DNA of 64,000 nucleotides, taken from contig RAYR01000019.1 in assembly GCA_003612405.1 (NCBI GenBank), positions 1-64,000 on the forward strand, read 5' to 3'. This document shows positions 52,724 to 62,362 of this stretch, one piece after another. The notes beneath the pieces are model-generated. The model was not told the origin of the DNA, did no database searches, and worked only from the letters and a program-made list of their open reading frames with translations. The position numbers were made by a program, and so were the translations under genes. Each line of letters starts with the position of its first letter. Within the stretch, counting starts at the first letter, position 1. The stretch is from a bacterium 0.1xD8-71. GTDB lineage: Bacteria > Bacillota > Clostridia > Lachnospirales > Lachnospiraceae.

Positions 52724-53422
52724 TTATTTGCCCTGGCCGTAATATGCATTGGCACCATGCTTGCGGTAATAGTGTTTATCCTGCAATTCCTGGGGTGCCG
52801 GCTGTATCCTGGCATTGATGGTTTCCGCACGGTAAGCCATCTTAGCCACTTCCTCCAATACCACCGCATTATGTACAGCCTCATGCGCATCCTTCCCCCA
52901 TGCAAAGGGTCCGTGATTCTTACACAGTACTGCCGGTACCGCCACTGGATCTTTGTCCATCCTCTTGAACTCGCTGACGATCAGAAGCCCTGTGTTTTTC
53001 TCATACGCATCCGCAATCTCATCTTCATTCAGGCAGCGCAGGCAGGGAATCTCCCCATAGAAATAATCTGCGTGAGTAGTCCCGTAGCAGGGAATACTCC
53101 GGCCCGCCTGTGCCCAGCTTGTGGCATAGGATGAATGGGTGTGCACCACACCGCCAATCTCTGGATATGCCTTATAAAGCTCCAGATGGGTAGCCGTATC
53201 GGAAGAGGGATTATATTTTCCTTCCACCTTATTGCCGTTTAAATCCATAAGCACCATATCGTCGGGTGTCAGTTTGTCATAATCAACACCGCTGGGTTTG
53301 ATCGCAAAGATACCGCTCTCCCGGTCGATCTCACTCACATTCCCCCAGGTAAAAGTAACCAGCTCATATGTGGGGAGAAGCATATTCGCTTCATAAACCC
53401 GTTTCTTTAATTCTTCTAACAT
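52724..53422 (-). CDS. araD: L-ribulose-5-phosphate 4-epimerase
   Basis: Converts L-ribulose-5-phosphate to D-xylulose-5-phosphate. 232 residues, class II aldolase fold. The zinc ligands lie in [17 protein letters not shown] and the later His in [26 protein letters not shown] and [13 protein letters not shown] are family blocks. AAACGGGGG precedes the ATG. It lies 16 bases after the kinase gene. Confidence 0.96.
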   Translation of the reverse strand: MLEELKKRVYEANMLLPTYELVTFTWGNVSEIDRESGIFAIKPSGVDYDKLTPDDMVLMDLNGNKVEGKYNPSSDTATHLELYKAYPEIGGVVHTHSSYATSWAQAGRSIPCYGTTHADYFYGEIPCLRCLNEDEIADAYEKNTGLLIVSEFKRMDKDPVAVPAVLCKNHGPFAWGKDAHEAVHNAVVLEEVAKMAYRAETINARIQPAPQELQDKHYYRKHGANAYYGQGK

Positions 53423-53438
53423 ATTAATCCCCCGTTTC

Positions 53439-55031
53439 TTATTTCAGATTTTCCACTGCCGCTCTCTCGATCGCAAGTCCTGCGCTGTAGCGCTTCATGA
53501 ACTCGTTAAAGCCCTTCACATCTTTCTCTACAGGCTCAAGCTTCTCACCCTTCTGTCCTGCAAAGACTTTGCTCTCCAGGAAGGCTGCAAGGCTTTCATC
53601 GGCATCTTTATTGATCATATAGGAAGCCAGCAGGGCAATACCCCATGCGCCGCCTTCACCGGCAGTCTCCATAACGCTTACCGGTGCATCAATAGCCGCC
53701 GCCAGGATGCTCTGGCCTACACCTTTGGTCTTAAACAGTCCGCCGTGTCCCAGGATTTCATCCACACAGACACCTTCTTCCTTCAGCAGGATATCCAGTC
53801 CGGTCTTTAATGCGCCCAGGGATGTAAAGAGGTGGGTTCTCATAAAGTTTGCCAGATTAAACTTCGCATCAGGCGTGCGGACAAACAGAGGACGCCCCTC
53901 ATTAAAGCCTGTTACATGTTCACCGGAGAAATAGTTGTATGCCAGCAGGCCGCCGCAGTCGTCATCGCCCTCCAGGGCCTTGCGGTACAGGTTGCCGTAC
54001 AACTCGTTTATATCCACTTTCATACCCATTACTTCGGAGTATTCCTTAAACAGATTCACCCATGCGTTTAAGTCGGAAGTACAGTTATTACAGTGCACCA
54101 TAGCCACCAGACTGCCATCGGGTGTGGTCACCAGGTCGATCTCATCGTACACCTTGGACAACTCCTTCTCCATAACGATCATACCAAATACACTGGTACC
54201 TGCGGACACATTACCGGTACGCTTGGCCACACTGTTGGTTGCCGCCATACCTGTGCCTGCATCTCCTTCGGGCGGGCAGAACGGTACGCCTGCCTGCAAT
54301 GTACCTGTGGGATCCAGGAGTTTCGCGCCCTCTTCGGTCAGAGTTCCTGCCTGTTCTCCTGCGGTATAGACTTTCGGCAGTACATCTTTTAACTGCCAGC
54401 TGTATTTCTTATCTGCCACAGCTTTGTTAAACTGCTGAATCATCTTTTCATTAAACTGTCCAGTTGCAATGTCAATCGGGAACATACCGGATGCTTCACC
54501 TACGCCCACAACCTTCTCGCCTGTGAGTTTCCAGTGGATATAGCCTGCCAGTGTAATCACGAACTTAAGGTCCGCCACATGCTCTTCCCCATTCAGAATC
54601 GCCTGGTAAAGATGGGCAATCGTCCATCTCTGGGGAATATGATAGTTAAAGAGTGCGGTCAGCTTATTGGAAGCCTCTTCTGTGATGGTATTTCTCCAGG
54701 TACGGAAAGGAACCATCAGTTCATCCTTCTCATTAAAAGCCATATAACCGTGCATCATCGCGCTGAATCCGATCGCGCCGATTTTGGTAAGCTTCTCGCC
54801 GTACTGTGCTTCCACATCCTCTGTCAGCTTTTTGTAACAATCCTGTAAGCCGTTCCAGATATCATCCAGACTGTATGTCCAGATCCCATTCTCCAGTCTG
54901 TTCTCCCAGTCATGTGCGCCGGACGCAATCGGCTTATTATTCTCGTCCACCAACACTGCCTTAATACGGGTAGATCCAAACTCAATTCCCAATACTGATT
55001 TACCATTTGCAATTGTTTCTTTTGCTCCCAT
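53439..55031 (-). CDS. FGGY-family sugar kinase, probable L-ribulokinase
   Basis: 530 residues. The N-terminal FGGY domain starts [25 protein letters not shown] (phosphate-binding loop), and the C-terminal domain has [21 protein letters not shown] and [17 protein letters not shown]. It belongs to a Clostridia branch distinct from classical AraB. Its position between araA and araD makes ribulokinase the probable activity; sequence alone would also allow a xylulokinase-like enzyme. AGGAGG before the ATG. Confidence 0.85.
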   Translation of the reverse strand: MGAKETIANGKSVLGIEFGSTRIKAVLVDENNKPIASGAHDWENRLENGIWTYSLDDIWNGLQDCYKKLTEDVEAQYGEKLTKIGAIGFSAMMHGYMAFNEKDELMVPFRTWRNTITEEASNKLTALFNYHIPQRWTIAHLYQAILNGEEHVADLKFVITLAGYIHWKLTGEKVVGVGEASGMFPIDIATGQFNEKMIQQFNKAVADKKYSWQLKDVLPKVYTAGEQAGTLTEEGAKLLDPTGTLQAGVPFCPPEGDAGTGMAATNSVAKRTGNVSAGTSVFGMIVMEKELSKVYDEIDLVTTPDGSLVAMVHCNNCTSDLNAWVNLFKEYSEVMGMKVDINELYGNLYRKALEGDDDCGGLLAYNYFSGEHVTGFNEGRPLFVRTPDAKFNLANFMRTHLFTSLGALKTGLDILLKEEGVCVDEILGHGGLFKTKGVGQSILAAAIDAPVSVMETAGEGGAWGIALLASYMINKDADESLAAFLESKVFAGQKGEKLEPVEKDVKGFNEFMKRYSAGLAIERAAVENLK

Positions 55032-55055
55032 TTTGTACCTCCTGTTTATTATGAT

Positions 55056-56549
55056 TTAAAATGCTGCTTCATTCCATCTCAACTCGTTCTTAAAGCCTCT
55101 GATCGTGGTATCTTTATCGATCACTACACTCTCGATACCCATAGCTGCCGCCCAGTCTGCCATCTGATCTACGCTGAGATCATAGGAAAATGCAGTATGG
55201 TGTGCACCGCCTGCCAGGATCCATGCAGTCGCGCCAATCTCCAGATTGGGCTGCGGTGTCCAGAACGCTGTACCCACAGGCAGCTTCGGCATGGGTTTCT
55301 CCACTTTCTTACAGTCTACCGCATTGATAAGCAATCTGAACCGTGTACCCAGGTCTACCAGGGAGCATGCCACTGCCGGCCCTGTCTTGGAAGTAAATAC
55401 CAGACGGGCGGGATCCTCTCTGTTACCCATGGACAGCGGGCAGACTTTAATGCCGATCTCGCCGTCAGCCACAGAAGGACATACCTCCAGCATATGCGCC
55501 TGTAAAATGCCTTCCTTGCCGGGCACCAGGTTGTAAGTATAGTCTTCCATCATGGAAGTACCTTTGGCATCTTTGATATCCGCCGTCATCAGTTTCATCA
55601 TGCGGACCATGGCAGCCACTTTCCAGTCACCCTCTGCACCGAAGCCGTAGCCCTTCTCCATCAGTCTCTGGATGGAAAGTCCCGGAAGCTGTTTCAAACC
55701 GCCCAGCATGCCAAAGTGTGTAACAATTGCATGATAGTCGTTCTCCACCAGAAATTTCTCAATACCGATCTCCTGCTGTGCCTGCACTGCCACATGCTTT
55801 TTGAACTCATCCAGGTCTCTGCCTTCATCAATAATCTTATATTTGCTGTAATATTCGTCTACCAGCGCATTGACCTCGCCCTGGGGCACTGCATCCACAT
55901 ACTCCACCAGATCGTTGACACAGTAATGGTCGATCTCCCAGCCAAATTTGATCTGTGCCTCTACCTTATCGCCCTCTGTCACGGCTACATTATTCATGTT
56001 ATCACCGAAACGGCATACGCGGATGTGGGAGGATTCAATCACGCCAAGCGCCGTGCGCATCCAGCTTCCCAGCTGCTTCTGTACACGCTCATTCGCCCAG
56101 TGTCCCACAATAATCTTACGCTCGATGCCCATACGGCTCACAATATGGCCATACTCTCTGTCTCCGTGTGCAGACTGATTCTCATTCATGAAATCCATAT
56201 CAATTGTGTCATAGGGAAGTTCTTCATTAAACTGTGTATGAAGATGGCATAAAGGTTTTCTGAATTCTTTTAAACCCAGAATCCACATCTTAGCCGGAGA
56301 GAATGTGTGCATCCATGTAATCACACCTGCACACTCGGGATCATTGTTCGCATCATTGAAGGTCTGGCGGATAGAAGCCTGACTGATCAATGTAGGCTTT
56401 AACACCACTTCAAAAGGCAGATTGCCGGAAGCATTTAATCCTTCCACAATCTTCGCAGAATGATCTGCTACTTTTCTCAGGCACTCGTCCCCATATAAGT
56501 CCTGAGATCCTGTACAAAACCAAAACCTGTAATTCTTTGCTGTGTTCAT
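55056..56549 (-). CDS. araA: L-arabinose isomerase
   Basis: Converts L-arabinose to L-ribulose. About 497 residues. Family blocks are FWFCTGSQDLYGDECL, GVITWMHTFSPAKMWI, HTQFNEELPYDTIDMDFMNENQSAHGDREYGHI and the C-terminal AGGAHHTAFSYDLSVDQM; the Mn-binding Glu/His set is intact. ATG 56549 follows GGAGGGTGACAGT; the frame to 56564 starts within that region. Only about 30 bases separate it from the terminator of the chemoreceptor gene, so its promoter is not obvious. Confidence 0.97.
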   Translation of the reverse strand: MNTAKNYRFWFCTGSQDLYGDECLRKVADHSAKIVEGLNASGNLPFEVVLKPTLISQASIRQTFNDANNDPECAGVITWMHTFSPAKMWILGLKEFRKPLCHLHTQFNEELPYDTIDMDFMNENQSAHGDREYGHIVSRMGIERKIIVGHWANERVQKQLGSWMRTALGVIESSHIRVCRFGDNMNNVAVTEGDKVEAQIKFGWEIDHYCVNDLVEYVDAVPQGEVNALVDEYYSKYKIIDEGRDLDEFKKHVAVQAQQEIGIEKFLVENDYHAIVTHFGMLGGLKQLPGLSIQRLMEKGYGFGAEGDWKVAAMVRMMKLMTADIKDAKGTSMMEDYTYNLVPGKEGILQAHMLEVCPSVADGEIGIKVCPLSMGNREDPARLVFTSKTGPAVACSLVDLGTRFRLLINAVDCKKVEKPMPKLPVGTAFWTPQPNLEIGATAWILAGGAHHTAFSYDLSVDQMADWAAAMGIESVVIDKDTTIRGFKNELRWNEAAF

Positions 56550-56570
56550 ACTGTCACCCTCCATATTTTT

Positions 56571-56601
56571 CTAAAAAAAGGGCTGCCCATAAGGCAGCCC
56601 T
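56571..56601 (-). terminator. Terminator between the chemoreceptor and araA
   Basis: Perfect minus-strand hairpin AGGGCTGCC-TTATG-GGCAGCCCT followed by TTTTTTTAG. It lies 30 bases before the araA start. Confidence 0.9.
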
Positions 56602-56632
56602 AAAACTATCCAATCCTGTAAAACGCCATTAT

Positions 56633-58351
56633 CTAGGCCTGAAAACAAGCCGTCTGCTCCGATAAATGGCTGATCACGTTGGACACCTGATCCAGTGCGC
56701 CTATAATGTTCTGCATATTGTCTACCAGCGCTGTTGTATTACCAACTATGCCCGTCACACCCTGGGCGCTTTCCTGTACATTGTTGGTGATATTTTCATT
56801 GGATTGTGCCACATCTCGCATCATTCCACCGATGTTTTCCATGGAATCCCGCATCTCAACCATCATCTGATCCACCGTAATGGAATCATTCAGATACTGT
56901 TCGCCTGTCTGTTCCAGAATCTCATAATCGGGCAGGATTCTCTCATTGATGAAATTGACCAGATTATTAGCATTATCCGCCAGTTTGATAACAGCATCCA
57001 CTACGCCCTTGGAAATCTGCTGAATGTTATTGGCTGTCTCTTTGGAACCATCCGCCAATACACGGATCTCATCGGCAACCACCGCAAATCCTTTTCCTGC
57101 CTCCCCTGCTCTTGCCGCCTCAATAGAAGCATTGAGAGCAAGAAGATTGGTCTTGGCGGCAATGCTTAAGATATCACCTGTCAGACTATTGATGTTCTCT
57201 ATCTGATGGCTGTCCTCAATGGAAGCCTGTAATGCCACATCGAACTCCCGGATCATACCACTGGCCGTCTCTTTACTTTCTTTGGCCAGTTTCCTGAGTT
57301 CTTCCGCCCGGCTCCTGATCTCCTCTGCAAACTTTGTTCCGTTTGCAGCCTTATCAACCATTTCTCCCACAGACTCCTCGGCCTGCCTGGTATTCTCATT
57401 GACATAGGCCGCCGTAGCAGATACCTCCTGTATACTGGCTGCAAGCTGCTGCATCGTAGCGGAGGTCTCGCTGGCACTCCGGTTGGTCTCCTCCACTACT
57501 TCATTAACACTCTTTTGCTGTAAATCTATTTCTTCGCTACAGGAAATCACCCCGCCGATCATTTCCTGCAAAATATCCAGGAACTCATTGACACCCTTTG
57601 CCAATGTGGATATCTCGTCCTTGGTCTGCACCGGCACTCTCTCGGTCAGGCTTCCCTTACCATTATGAATATCCTCAATCATGCCGTTGATCGCTACCGC
57701 AATCTTACGAATCGGCACCACAATCACACGGATGGCAATGAGCGTCACCAGGATAGCCGCCACAATAAGCAGTACAATAACCACAACTATGACCGTATAG
57801 GACTCTTCTGCCTTCTGCTGCAATACTGCCTTGCTGTCATCAAGTTCTGCCGCAGAGAACTCAAGAAGCTTGTTCATATTACTGTCAATACTATTGTTGA
57901 GCATCCCCAGATTGTTGGCAGCAAGGGAATTGGCGGTGTCTTTATTACCCTCTCTGCTGGCCGCCAGGACTGCATCCACATTTTTATCAAAATCATGCAG
58001 TCTGCTTTCTACCAGAGTATAGGTTTCCTCCACTTCTGCCGAAGAAATACCAGCCTTATATGCTTCCATATATTGCCACATTTCTTCACGGGATTCCATA
58101 ATCGCATCGCCTTTTTTATCCATTGATCTAAGGAGTTTCGCATTGATATGTGCATACACATTCATGTACATATCCAGATAGTCCTCATAAACTCCATGGA
58201 TCAGATTAATCTTCTCCACTTCGTTATTCATAACCTGCTGGCTGCCCGCTGTAATTGTCGTCAGACTATTCGCAAGTATCCCCAGCGATATGATTCCAAT
58301 CAATGCGAGAACCATAATAGCCGATGCAAATTTCAACCCTATTCTCTTCAT
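56633..58351 (-). CDS. Membrane methyl-accepting chemotaxis protein
   Basis: 572 residues. A first membrane segment (about 8-30), a four-helix-bundle sensor (about 35-185), a second segment ([20 protein letters not shown]), a HAMP domain and a signalling hairpin ([39 protein letters not shown]) are all present. It would report an external signal, perhaps sugar via the nearby binding protein, to CheA. It lies within the arabinose gene block but has a terminator on each side. Confidence 0.94.
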   Translation of the reverse strand: MKRIGLKFASAIMVLALIGIISLGILANSLTTITAGSQQVMNNEVEKINLIHGVYEDYLDMYMNVYAHINAKLLRSMDKKGDAIMESREEMWQYMEAYKAGISSAEVEETYTLVESRLHDFDKNVDAVLAASREGNKDTANSLAANNLGMLNNSIDSNMNKLLEFSAAELDDSKAVLQQKAEESYTVIVVVIVLLIVAAILVTLIAIRVIVVPIRKIAVAINGMIEDIHNGKGSLTERVPVQTKDEISTLAKGVNEFLDILQEMIGGVISCSEEIDLQQKSVNEVVEETNRSASETSATMQQLAASIQEVSATAAYVNENTRQAEESVGEMVDKAANGTKFAEEIRSRAEELRKLAKESKETASGMIREFDVALQASIEDSHQIENINSLTGDILSIAAKTNLLALNASIEAARAGEAGKGFAVVADEIRVLADGSKETANNIQQISKGVVDAVIKLADNANNLVNFINERILPDYEILEQTGEQYLNDSITVDQMMVEMRDSMENIGGMMRDVAQSNENITNNVQESAQGVTGIVGNTTALVDNMQNIIGALDQVSNVISHLSEQTACFQA

Positions 58352-58480
58352 CCTAAGGTCCTTCCTTTCTATCTGTTGTATTCTGAAACCCCTGAGTAGT
58401 TACATCATATCACACTTTCAGATAGAAGGATAGACCTGCTTTTTTATTATTTCTTATCCGCTGTGGGATGTATTTGGATG

Positions 58481-58520
58481 AAAAACTGCCGGCCGGCAAT
58501 GGATATCACCGATCCGGCAG
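58481..58520 (-). terminator. Terminator of the furanose ABC importer genes
   Basis: Minus-strand hairpin CTGCCGG/CCGGCAG (loop about 21 bases containing GCCGGC) followed by TTTTTC. The remaining bases 58352-58480 hold only the presumed leader of the chemoreceptor gene. Confidence 0.7.
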
Positions 58521-58540
58521 CCTGTATTTATGTAGTAAAA

Positions 58541-59614
58541 CTAATTCTTGGCTTCCGCCATTCTCTTCTTTCTCGCAGACATAACCACACTCTGGACCAC
58601 CAGGAACAGGCAGAGCATAACCGCTCTTGTGATACCTGTCCACCATGCCTCGTCAAGACCTGCGGAAGATACAATATTCTGAATCGTACTCAAGGATAAT
58701 ACGCCGAAGAAAGTACCGACGATATTACCCACACCACCCGTCAGCATCGTACCGCCGATGATGGAGGAAGCAATCGCATCCATCTCGGCACCGGACGCAT
58801 GGGATGCGGAACCGGAACCCACATGCAGGAAGTAGACGAAACCGCCGATTCCTGCCAGAAGACCGCAGAGTATGTGAGAGATGAATTTCGTTCTCTTCAC
58901 GTTGATACCAAGCATCAGGGCACTCTGCATATTACCACCCACCGCATAGAAAGAACGGCCAAGCTTGGTCCATCTGAGCAGGCAGAACATAACGATTACC
59001 ACAAGGATGGCAACGATTACACCGATTTCTATGTACGCATCAATATATACGCCTTTTTTGTTCACGGAACCCATGCCGGGCATGATGACACGTGTCATCT
59101 TCAACGCTTTAAATGCCTCGTTCTCTACGTTAAAGGGCTTGGTATTTACAATCGTGGTCATACCTCTTGCAAAGAACATACCTGCCAGCGTTACGATGAA
59201 CGGCTGGATATCCAGATACGCTACCAGGAAGCCCTGGAAGAGACCAAACGCCAGACCGATTGCCAGCGCAATCAGTACAGCCACAAAGACATTGCCGCCC
59301 TTATAATCAAGATACACAGCACAGCACATACTGATCAGTGCCGCGATACCGCCCACGGAAATATCAATTCCGCCGGTGATCATAACAAGACTCAGGCCGC
59401 ATGCCAGAATAATCAGGGCTGCATTGTTATTTAAAATGTTAAAGAACGTCTGCGGTTTTAAGAAACCGGACCCCTGAAATATAATAGCACCAATATACAT
59501 CAGGAAGAACACAATAACTGTAATGCTGAGGAGCAAGTTTGTGTCACTGGCATTTTGCAGCTTATTGGCCAACCCCTTACCTGCCGGTGCTGCTTTCTTA
59601 TCTGTCTTAGCCAT
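58541..59614 (-). CDS. yjfF: Sugar ABC permease (YjfF-like)
   Basis: 357 residues, RbsC-type permease with about ten membrane segments. It shows GIDISVGGIAALISM, GLFQGFLVAYLDIQPFIVTLAGMFFARG and the C-terminal GTMLTGGVGNIVGTFFGVLSL. It resembles the galactofuranose importer permease YjfF. Given its place near araA-araD, it probably helps import L-arabinose or an arabinofuranose. AGGAGG before the ATG, 2 bases after its partner. Confidence 0.88.
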   Translation of the reverse strand: MAKTDKKAAPAGKGLANKLQNASDTNLLLSITVIVFFLMYIGAIIFQGSGFLKPQTFFNILNNNAALIILACGLSLVMITGGIDISVGGIAALISMCCAVYLDYKGGNVFVAVLIALAIGLAFGLFQGFLVAYLDIQPFIVTLAGMFFARGMTTIVNTKPFNVENEAFKALKMTRVIMPGMGSVNKKGVYIDAYIEIGVIVAILVVIVMFCLLRWTKLGRSFYAVGGNMQSALMLGINVKRTKFISHILCGLLAGIGGFVYFLHVGSGSASHASGAEMDAIASSIIGGTMLTGGVGNIVGTFFGVLSLSTIQNIVSSAGLDEAWWTGITRAVMLCLFLVVQSVVMSARKKRMAEAKN

Positions 59615-59616
59615 AC

Positions 59617-60708
59617 TTATGCCACCTCCTTACTCAGTTTCAGTTTCTTGGTGAGGGAGGAGAAATACTCTCTCACGGTAGGCGCGCTGACTACCACCAG
59701 AATGATAACCACGGCAGCCTTATATGCCGGAAGCGCATCGGACTGTACCTGGAACTTATACAGTGTAGTTGTCAGGAACTGAATTACATAAGCACCGATG
59801 ATGGAAGCTGTCATGTTGAACTTACCGCCGCTCAAAGCATTACCGCCAAGGGCAACTGCCAGAATGGCATCCATCTCTATATCCTTTGCAATGACGGAAT
59901 AGTTGATGGAAGAGATACGGCTTACTTTGATCAGACCCACCACTGCCACGCACAAACCAAGAATCACGAAGGAAAGTACCTTGATAAATGCCGGATTCAA
60001 ACCATTCAGTCTGGAAGAGCTCTGGTTGATACCAACCGCCTGTGTATAAATTCTTAAGTTAGTCACTTTCAGCACAATACCAATGACGACGATACATGCA
60101 ATCGCAATGAATACCGGCGTCGGAATCGGTATGCCCGGTATAAATTCTCCATAATATTTAAAGCTGGGATCGCTGATAACCGGAAGTTCGTTGTTGTTGA
60201 TCCATGCTGCGATGGAACGTCCTGCCGTAAACAGAATCAGAGTCGCAATCATGGGCTGAATCTTAAAGTAGGCCACCAGTACACCATTAAAGGCGCCAAA
60301 CAGCATAGCCACCACGCAGCTTACAAGAAATGCTACGATAATGGGAGCCTGCAATGTCTCCGGACGGGAATTGTCACCGCACAGTACACGCAGAAGAACA
60401 CTGCCCGCAATAGCAACAGCCGCGCCCACACTGATATCCTGACCGCCGGAAGCCGCTGTTACCAGGGTCATGCCGATTGCCAGAATTGCAAGTTCGGATC
60501 CGCTGTCCAGAATTGTGATCAGGAAGCCGGACAGAACCGGGTTGCCTGCTGCATTATATCCCAGTGAAATCTTAAAGAATCCGGGATCCGCGATCAGATT
60601 GATCACCACCAACAGTAAGAGTGCCGCCAGCGGGATAAAACACTGGTTTCTAACCAGTTTCATTAAAAAATTGGTATTATTGGCTTTCACCGTTTCACCT
60701 TTTCCCAT
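59617..60708 (-). CDS. ytfT: Sugar ABC permease (YtfT-like)
   Basis: 363 residues, RbsC-type permease. It has GGQDISVGAAVAIAGSV, GAFNGVLVAYFKIQPMIATLILFTAGRSIA and LGGNALSGGKFNMTASIIGA. It forms the channel with the YjfF-like permease. Its ATG overlaps the stop of the ATPase gene by one base after AGGAGG. Confidence 0.88.
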   Translation of the reverse strand: MGKGETVKANNTNFLMKLVRNQCFIPLAALLLLVVINLIADPGFFKISLGYNAAGNPVLSGFLITILDSGSELAILAIGMTLVTAASGGQDISVGAAVAIAGSVLLRVLCGDNSRPETLQAPIIVAFLVSCVVAMLFGAFNGVLVAYFKIQPMIATLILFTAGRSIAAWINNNELPVISDPSFKYYGEFIPGIPIPTPVFIAIACIVVIGIVLKVTNLRIYTQAVGINQSSSRLNGLNPAFIKVLSFVILGLCVAVVGLIKVSRISSINYSVIAKDIEMDAILAVALGGNALSGGKFNMTASIIGAYVIQFLTTTLYKFQVQSDALPAYKAAVVIILVVVSAPTVREYFSSLTKKLKLSKEVA

Positions 60709-62222
60709 TATTTATCACCTCCTGCGATCGTACTCATAACCGTCTTCTGGTTCAGATCCTCACCTGTCAGTTCGCCTACCATCTTACGGTCACGCATGAC
60801 AACCAGGCGCGAACAGGTACGCAGCATCTCATCCAGCTCGGAAGAGATGAAAGTAACGCTCATGCCCTCAGATGCCAGTTTCAAGACAAGCTTCTGGATA
60901 TCTACCTTCGTACCTACATCGATACCTCTGGTGGGCTCGTCGAGAATCAGATACTCGGGATGCGTAAAGAGCCAGCGTGCCAGGATAACCTTCTGCTGAT
61001 TACCGCCGGAAAGTGATTTGATCGGCGTATCCTTGGACGCAGTCTTGATATTTAACAGTTTGATATATTCATCTGCAACCTTATTGGCCTCCGCTTTGGA
61101 GAAGGGTTTGAAGAATCCTTTCAGAACCTGTTGTGCCAGGATAATATTATCACGCACAGAAAGATCGCCAACGATACCGTCCATCTTACGATCCTCAGGC
61201 AGGTATGCGATACCATTCTTCATGGCATCGATCGGTTTGGAAATCTTGACGCTCTTGCCGTTTACCTTGACGCTTCCGCTGGTCACATGGTCAGCACCGA
61301 AGATAGCACGCACACACTCGCTTCGTCCGGAACCAAGCAGACCGGTAAATCCATTAACCTCTCCCTTATCAATATGGAAATCAAACGGTTTGATACCTGC
61401 ATCACTGGAAAGGTTCTCAGCCTCAAACACGGGAACTGCATTGGCATCCTTCTTAAATGCCTGCTGATCGCCCTTGATATCGGACAGATCATCCAATTCC
61501 TTACCAAGCATCTTGGATACCAGCTGGACACGAGGCAGATCCTTGATCTCATACTCGCCTACCAGTTTACCATCTCTCATAACCGTGATTCTATCACACA
61601 CTTCATAGACCTGATCCAGGAAATGTGTAACGAAAATAATGCCAACGCCTCTGGAACGAAGATCCCGCATCAGTTTAAACAGCTTGGCAACTTCCTGCTC
61701 ATCCAGGGATGAAGTCGGCTCATCCAGAATCAATACTTTACAGTCCATATCCACCGCACGCGCGATAGCAATCATCTGCTGCACAGCAATAGAACAGCTT
61801 TCCAGCTGCTGTGTCGGTTTCGCCGGAATATCCAGCGACTGTAAAATCTTCTCGGTGTCCGTATTCATCTTTTTCCAGTTCTGCACTGCTCCTGCGGTAC
61901 GACCGATAAACATGTTCTCCGCAACAGAAAGATTCGGGCAGAGTGTAATCTCCTGATACACGGTACTGATTCCCATCTTCTGTGCGTCCTGAGGCGAGTG
62001 GATTGTGACTGCCCCCTCGTTACCATCGAGAAAGATCTCACCTTCCTCCTTGCCATAAACACCGGTCAAAACCTTGATCAGTGTTGATTTCCCGGCACCG
62101 TTCTCACCCATAAGCGCATGAATTTCACCTTTACGCAACGTAAAATCCACGCCCTGTAAGGCGCGCACACCAGGGAAGATCTTGTGGATATTTCTCATTT
62201 TTAATACAATGTTGTCTTCCAC
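60708..62222 (-). CDS. ytfR: Sugar ABC transporter ATPase with two nucleotide-binding domains (YtfR-like)
   Basis: About 504 residues. The first domain has Walker A (GENGAGKSTLIKVLTGVYG) and Walker B (CKVLILDEPTSSLDEQE). The second has the divergent loop GLLGSGRSECVRAIFGADH, signature LSGGNQQKVILARWL and LILDEPTRGIDVGT. It powers the two following permeases. The start is uncertain: GTG 62234 overlaps the Shine-Dalgarno, GTG 62222 is placed 11 bases after GGGAGG, and the first ATG (62198) has no site. Confidence 0.93.
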   Translation of the reverse strand: MEDNIVLKMRNIHKIFPGVRALQGVDFTLRKGEIHALMGENGAGKSTLIKVLTGVYGKEEGEIFLDGNEGAVTIHSPQDAQKMGISTVYQEITLCPNLSVAENMFIGRTAGAVQNWKKMNTDTEKILQSLDIPAKPTQQLESCSIAVQQMIAIARAVDMDCKVLILDEPTSSLDEQEVAKLFKLMRDLRSRGVGIIFVTHFLDQVYEVCDRITVMRDGKLVGEYEIKDLPRVQLVSKMLGKELDDLSDIKGDQQAFKKDANAVPVFEAENLSSDAGIKPFDFHIDKGEVNGFTGLLGSGRSECVRAIFGADHVTSGSVKVNGKSVKISKPIDAMKNGIAYLPEDRKMDGIVGDLSVRDNIILAQQVLKGFFKPFSKAEANKVADEYIKLLNIKTASKDTPIKSLSGGNQQKVILARWLFTHPEYLILDEPTRGIDVGTKVDIQKLVLKLASEGMSVTFISSELDEMLRTCSRLVVMRDRKMVGELTGEDLNQKTVMSTIAGGDK

Positions 62223-62261
62223 TCCCAGGTTCACCTCCCAATAATTATAGTTTTTTCTGAG

Positions 62262-62311
62262 AAAAAGCGCGGTGCAGGCCTATGAATATTCATGTTTGCT
62301 GCGCCGCGCTT
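62262..62311 (-). terminator. Attenuating terminator between the binding-protein gene and the ATPase gene
   Basis: Long minus-strand hairpin AAGCGCGGCGCAG / CTGCACCGCGCTT followed by TTTTCTC. It lies about 50 bases after the binding-protein stop and 40 before the ATPase start. It probably lets only part of the transcripts continue. Confidence 0.75.
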
Positions 62312-62362
62312 AAATCTTACTTAATTGTACTACTTATATTACCTATTGTAAATATTTTTTGA

